Shown: in pieces, positions 58,448-64,000 of the stretch
Layout: each line of letters opens with the position of its first letter
Numbering within the stretch: position 1 is the first letter of the stretch
Program-made: the position numbers and the translations under genes
The notes under the pieces: generated by a model
Seen by the model: only the letters and a program-made list of their open reading frames with translations
Told to the model about the DNA's origin: nothing
Database searches by the model: none
Assembly: GCA_944548615.1 (NCBI GenBank)
Contig: OX155963.1
Location: 20,956,431 to 21,020,430, forward strand
Length of the DNA: 64,000 bases
Source: Micropterix aruncella
Lineage: Eukaryota; Arthropoda; Insecta; Lepidoptera; Micropterigidae
Reading direction: 5' to 3'

Positions 58448-60812
58448 GCGATGGTCGGCAAATTTCTCAAAACTTTTGAACATTTGCGTTGGCGGAGTAG
58501 TATTCATTTGGCGGTCATATGCGAGCCCCTAGACTCGAGACGTAGTTCGTCTCGTTTTCAATTTTGTTCTACTGGCCTCTCAGATCATGAAGGTATCTTC
58601 GTCTCAATTAATAACACCACAAAAAATCAGGTATATTATAAAAAGTCCCGATTGTTTTCTAAAGCAAACAAAGAAATATTTCTCAGCAAAATTATCAGTG
58701 ACGACTGGGACGATATTTTTAATTCCGAAAACGAAAATGCTGATCTAATATTTACTCTTTTCTTCGAAAAATTTAAGTCTCATTTTGACAGCAGTTTTCC
58801 CGAGAAAGAAAGAAAAATAAAAAATCCTAACCTAAAGAAATCCTGGATATCTAAGGGAATTAAAGCTTCGGCTAAGAATCTGAGGTCCCTTCGTTTTATA
58901 CGAAAGTTTAAATGCGATGATTTTGTTATGAAATTTATAAATAAATACGAGAAAATATATAGGCGAGTGGTTAGGAATGCCAAAAGAAATCTAATCCGAA
59001 ATGAAATATTAAATTTGAAAAATAATTCAAAAGCATTATGGCAGCTTGTAAATGATAAAATGGGCAAAGGAAAAAAGTGCTACTCTAACATTACTCTTAA
59101 CCGAAAGGGCCATACGGTCGAAGATCAAACAGAAGTAGCGAATATGTTCAACACTTTCTTTTCCCAAATCGGTCAAATATCACAATCAAACACCTCACAG
59201 AACAATCTAACAGGTGGGCACAATATACCTTACAGCAGACATATTTTCTTCATGCAGCCAACTGATGTTGTTGAAATAACAAAAATAGTGAATTCCATGA
59301 AAAATAAAAAATCCTCAGGAATTGACGATATCGCAATAGACATGGTAAAATTGACACTTCCGTTTATAGTTGACAAATTAGCCTATATATTCAATATATC
59401 TCTCCGAGATGGAATTTTCCCAGATCAATTCAAAATTGCTAAAATTATTCCTATACATAAAAAAGGTCCAAAAACTGAAATAAACAACTACAGACCAATA
59501 GCGTTGCTACCTGTTTTTTCCAAAGTGCTTGAAAAAATAGTAAATTCAAGGTTGTTAAAATACATAGAAAACAAAAATATCCTAACAAAATCTCAGTTCG
59601 GTTTCAGAAGAAATAAAGGTACAATCGATGCACTGAACAACGTTCTGAGAAAAATGTACAATGACATGGACAAGAAACTTTATTCAAGTACCGTATTTTG
59701 CGATTTATCAAAAGCGTTCGATATGGTAGACCATCAAACACTGCTAACTAAACTCGACAGATATGGAATCCGAGGAAATAGCTTAAAATGGTTCAGCAGC
59801 TATCTCTCAAAAAGAAAACAAGTTGTACAATTAGACGACTGCACAGGTGGCGTATTGAAGAGAACCATTTCCGATGAGTGTGAAACGAAGAGCGGTGTTC
59901 CTCAGGGAAGCATCCTGGGACCGACCCTTTTCATTCTATATATTAATGATCTCCCATCTATAGTAGCTCACTCAAATGTAACTTTGTATGCAGATGACAC
60001 CAGCATAAGCTTTGCAGATGCCAAAATAGAGAATGTAGTGAAAACGTTAAACCATGAATTGGCTCTGTTGAATACCTGGTTCGAGAAAAATAATCTGTCT
60101 CTAAACACATCCAAGACAGTATCCATTTTCCTATCTTGTAGAAAAAATAAGGTTATAAACAGTCAAAATTTAATTATCGGTGCAAACAGCCAATATTAAA
60201 AGCCATAAATTTCTGGGTTTAGTTTTAGATGAAAATTTAAGGTGGAATGCTCACGGAGAGGAATTAAGCGACAGACTATCCAGCGCCTGTTTCTTACTAA
60301 GGCAAATAAGGAAACTAATCAGTGTTAAACACACCAAAATAATATACTTTGCCTATTTCGAGTCAATTCTTCGTTACGGGATTCCCTTCTGGACACAGTG
60401 TACAGTAGTTTTAAGGCAACATATTTTCTCTCTCCAAAAACGAGCCATAAGAATATTGATAAACCTTAAACATAATGAATCATGTCGTGGTCACTTCAAA
60501 AATCTCAGTATTCTAACGCTACCATCACTATACATATTTGAATGCATAAAATTAATATTATAAAACATAGGAAAAATGAAGACCCAAAAAGAAATTCACT
60601 CGCATTTCACCAGATGTAGGCACAATTTAGCATTACCCCGTCCATCTCTGGAATTATTCAAAAGGGATCCAAATTACGTTGGAATGGCGTGTTACAATAA
60701 ACTGCCTGAGAATATCAAAAGTATATGTAGAAACGGAAATATCAACCAATTTAAATCGAAATTAAAAGGCTACCTTATTGCGAGAGAATTATATAATATT
60801 AACGAATTATAA
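58448..60812 (+). pseudogene. LINE ORF2 (endonuclease end + RT), frameshifted
   Basis: Three open pieces: 58436-60199, 60180-60563 and 60576-60812. The first (587 codons) keeps only the tail of the AP endonuclease (STGLSDHEGIF near residue 50), a long linker, then RT motifs: FCDLSKAFDMVDH near 420, SGVPQGSILGP near 485 and catalytic YADDTS near 518. One frameshift near 60180-60199 moves the reading to KSHKFLGLVLDENLRWN, FESILRYGIPFW and LQKRAIRILINL. One stop (TAA at 60561-60563) separates it from HFTRCRHNLALP...YNINEL. 5'-truncated; CR1/Jockey-like. Only two lesions in ~790 codons, so fairly young. The first ~4 codons belong to the SINE junction. Confidence 0.88.
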
Positions 60813-61143
60813 TTAGATTACTGACAATTTCCATCTCGATTTTTTTTATTTAACTTGACATTTGTACCATTTTATTGATTATTATATTATTACTATTATT
60901 TCTAATTGTCTCCCATAATCAATTATAATTCTTACTCACAGGACCATTTAATTTTAATATTATAATTTCATGACTATCTGTAGTTATAAATATCTAATGT
61001 AACTCAATTATGTGGTGAGTCTCTAATGAAATATTTAGTATACATTTTAAAGTTATTTTAACATTAAGCGGCTATATAAAATGTCTAAACAACTATGTAA
61101 AGTTTTTTGAAGACAATAAATGCGATTTGATTGATTTGATTGA
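60813..61143 (+). mobile_element. 3' UTR and TTGATTGA-type tail of the 58-kb LINE
   Basis: AT-rich non-coding region ending AATAAATGCG then GATTTGATTGATTTGATTGA at 61121-61140, a simple-repeat tail. Confidence 0.75.
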
Positions 61144-62625
61144 TCTAAGAGACGCTACTGTCAGGTATAATGTGCTATTAGTGTGTTACCCGAATACTTC
61201 TCTTCCCAAAAAAAAAAACAAAATTCAAAAAAGTTACCATCTTTCCAGGTTGTCATAAAATTTATACTTGGGAAAATTAATTAAAACATAAATTAGAGGA
61301 TAAAAATAATTTCGTAGATTTCATTTAAATTGAATCCAATATATTTCCCCAAGTCGCTTGACGCTGACTTCAGGCTACTATTGCGCGGCTAGAATCGCCT
61401 CGGCTGTGTTATGATGTGAAATAACGTGCTGCCGAACGCGAAGAAACAGAGAGAACAATCAGTTTGGACGCATCTTAACCGCCAGACCCGCGGCAGAATA
61501 CTCCGTGGTCGGAAAATTGAACACAGCATAATTCAAGAGTAAATGTTGTTGTATATTTTTCAGATAAATAAATGATGATACAATAAAATAGAGAGATAAC
61601 TAACATATAAAGTTACGCACTGAGATCATTTTGTCAATAATTAAATGTAAAAAAAATGAAAAGTAAAATTATGAATGCGACTGACAGAAATATCCGGGTT
61701 TTTTCAGTAGAAAAAGGTAACCCTATCTGTTTATATAATATTTATCCAAATGTAAGTCTTGTAGGTTTATTAATTAAACAAACTGTACCCTACTTTTATT
61801 ATATTTTTTCTGCTGATTCATTGCAAAAAGAAGATTTTAGGTGAAGCAGAAAATATACTCACATATATATTCACACAGTCATAAGTAATGATAAGCGTTC
61901 AATTCTAAACAAACGACACAGTCATCTGAGCACGCATAGCGCGGCAGAGGTCAGTACAGCCACGGATTTATATAAGGGCTTTTTGGGCTGCAGCCCAGGG
62001 CCCCGTGGATATAAAGGGCCCCAGCCCCCATTGGTAACAATGGACAATGTCAAACTATCGTCTTAATCGTTTAAAAGTTCTTTCCATAAATTGCGATTTA
62101 CAAAGGACTTACAATGGGATGATCAAATATAGGAATTTGCAGTACATAAGTGCAGAAAGGTTGCTTTATAATTTATATACCTAATAACAACCTGCATAAT
62201 AACCTGTTGATTTCTTTTGCAAAACTTTTTTCATTTTTTATTTATTTATTTATAAAAACAATATTTATATATAGTTTAGTTACCCACTAAGGCTAGTGTC
62301 TTGTCAATGGGAAATTATTAATGAATATTTGTATAAATTATACTTATATTAACTAGCTTTACGGTTAATAATAATACTTACATTATTTATATTATATTAT
62401 TATTATATGTTGTTTTATTTAGTTTGCCTGAATAAATCATTATTTAAGTAGCTTAATGGCTTAAGTTTCAACGTTTTCTTTAGTACTTTTTTGCTAATCG
62501 ACTTGTCTATTTTTAGTGAAAAGTAAAATGTCTTACAGTTGCTGTTTGTGCATGTGCCATATTAATAAATACAATATTTTATTGATCTCTTTTTCCTATA
62601 CCGTGTACCTAACGACCTAACATCA
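61144..62625. other. Unassigned stretch
   Basis: At 61990-62030 there is GGCTGCAGCCCAGGGCCCCG with GGGCCCCAGCCCCC, reminiscent of a dispersed repeat. Otherwise AT-rich without gene features. Confidence 0.35.
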
Positions 62626-62629
62626 TTAA

Positions 62630-63204
62630 CCCTTTACTGGGAACATGATTAGGAATACCTAATAGGGAACATCGGTCTGTGGGACCGCTATTTTGTATTA
62701 TTGATATTAAAACACATTTCTAACCCACAACCTTTTGTTTAAGTATTTATATCAAAAGTCTGATATCTTATGAACTAGAAAGAGATAGGTATAAGGGTTA
62801 TATGTATTGTCTATCTTATTGTGTGTACCGCTTATGTCGTATTCGGAGCACAGTTTTTGCAGACCTTCATAGAATATCTACTCTAAACATATAGCAGTTT
62901 ATGACTTTATAGCCTGTTTTGCTCTTCTTGGTGTATGGACAGAGTTTACAAGTCTTTCTTTATTCAAGTTTGTCCGTCATGGTCATCGGTACCACCGCAG
63001 AAAGTCTCACAGACCGGTACTAATAATTACGACTTTTTAAAACGGCGTTTAAACAATGAAAGAGACGCTCCTATAGACACGATCGCCGCATGCGCCGACA
63101 GCGGAAACTAATAGGAGCGGTGGGTCCCTAAGAGGTGGGGGACGGACTGAAAGCATGTCTAAGAAACCATAGGGGTCTGTGAGACCGATGTTCCTGGTAA
63201 AGGG
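62630..63204. mobile_element. piggyBac-like non-autonomous element with TTAA duplication
   Basis: 575 bp flanked by TTAA at 62626-62629 and 63205-63208. Ends CCCTTTACTGGGAACA and TGTTCCTGGTAAAGGG are inverted (14 of 16 positions). Subterminal GGTCTGTGGGACCG (62683) and GGTCTGTGAGACCG (63174) are near-identical. TTAA duplication plus CCC/GGG termini is the piggyBac hallmark. No transposase; could be moved in trans. Confidence 0.85.
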
Positions 63205-63469
63205 TTAAGGAAAACAGTTTTTTGACAATATGGCAATTAGTTGAGTAATTAGGCAGGCCCCCCAAGTAATATTTAGCCGACATTTTTCGTATCGGCAGCA
63301 GGAGCAAGAAGGTTAATATTCCTACTGTACAATTTTAATTAATGTTTCCAGATGAAATGGTTCGTGCAACAAATATCGTGCGTGAGGATTACAAGGGGAA
63401 AATTATCATAGCGCAACATCATTACTATTACTGCCAAACGCGTATACCTAATCAATTACTTCAAATTTA

Positions 63470-63890
63470 TTTCATGGGAAACACTGATAAACAGCATCAT
63501 TCTTCTCCGAAACATCAATACATCACGACTTTGCAACGGAACCAGGCTTCCAGTGAAAAATATGATAAACATTATCATCGAAGCTACAATTATAAATAGA
63601 AAATTTAAAGGAAAATTTGTACTATTGCCACGCATCCCAACGATTCCAACAGATATGTCATTCGAATTCAAACGTTTGCGGTTTCCAGTGCGACTCGCAT
63701 TTGCAATGACCACCAACAAATCACAGGGACAATCACTACAAGTATGTGCACTAAATTAAAAAAATCCATGCTTCTCACATAGACAGCTGTGGCCTGCTCA
63801 CGCGTCGAAAAAACTCTCTGAGTTATTATTGTATGCACTCGATGGAAAAACAAAAAAAGAATAGTATCAAAAAGCACTTCAATATACAAT
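63470..63890 (+). pseudogene. Helitron Rep/helicase C-terminus (decayed)
   Basis: Frame beginning at about 63480: ETLINSIILLRNINTSRLCN, GTRLPVKNM, EATIINRKFKGKFVLLPRIP, FEFKRLRFPVRLAFAMTTNK, SQGQSLQVCALN, stop, then (shifted) NPCFSHRQL and YALDGKTKK. This is the end of the PIF1-like helicase of Helitrons (RNIn...LCNGTRL..., LPRIP, FPVRLAFAMTiNKaQGQSL, NPCFSHGQLYVA.SR). The Walker A part is absent. Upstream 63342-63470 has a separate frame without clear match. A stop and a lost VACSR segment show decay. Confidence 0.85.
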
Positions 63891-64000
63891 ATTAAAACAC
63901 AAATGGGGTATTCTATGAGAAAGTGAACGTCGATGTCAAATAATAAAGTTATACAAAATCATGTAATTACTCGATACATCATAAGTCAACGCCTGAAATT
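63891..64000. other. Window end, no feature seen
   Basis: AT-rich, nothing recognised. Confidence 0.3.

Overview
This window looks like eukaryotic, almost certainly lepidopteran, nuclear DNA. It is very AT-rich, has long (AT)n runs and dense interspersed repeats, and carries two Lep1-type non-autonomous Helitrons, a family typical of butterflies and moths. I see no bacterial operon, no rRNA and no functional tRNA gene. The only host-gene sequence I can defend is one short exon at 33432-33629 that matches the N-terminal GTPase-binding region of the formin DAAM. If that is right, most of the window is DAAM intron or flanking DNA filled by mobile elements.

Left part (1-18.8 kb). A nearly intact Penelope-like retroelement ORF (GIY-YIG type) runs to 2708 and is followed by a 3' module and a 415-bp (AT)n tract. 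After it come LINE 3' ends on the minus strand, a tRNA-derived SINE, a GC-rich unclassified repeat, TIR elements, a Helitron with four tandem 3' ends (9781-10365), an RTE-like remnant, a 5'-truncated LINE broken by one stop (11623-13889), a LINE endonuclease fragment split by a nested insertion (14560-15540), more LINE debris, a second (AT)n tract and one isolated satellite monomer (18340-18806).

Middle (18.8-36.6 kb). This holds a 400-bp G-rich tract, a TIR element, copies of one LINE family, a LINE C-terminus with a restriction-like endonuclease (22880-24060), a 42-bp minisatellite, a second Lep1 Helitron, tandem GC-rich repeats, a fold-back element (32300-33115), the DAAM exon, and an interspersed element containing two copies of a ~300-bp TIR element. 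A reverse-oriented Penelope 3' module lies next to the satellite and ends in a perfect 48-bp palindrome.

Satellite (36.6-50.15 kb). About 22 head-to-tail monomers of ~619 bp fill 13.6 kb. Shared variants show that blocks of several monomers were duplicated.

Right part (50.2-64 kb). More repeats are followed by a SINE fused to a long LINE (58256-61143, RT with one frameshift and one stop), a piggyBac-like element with TTAA duplications (62630-63204) and the decayed C-terminus of a Helitron helicase (63470-63890). Mobile-element genes here supply enzymes (RT, endonuclease, helicase) that could act on the non-autonomous SINE, Helitron and TIR copies, but nearly all visible copies are broken. 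Identifications rest on motifs read by eye; no search was run.
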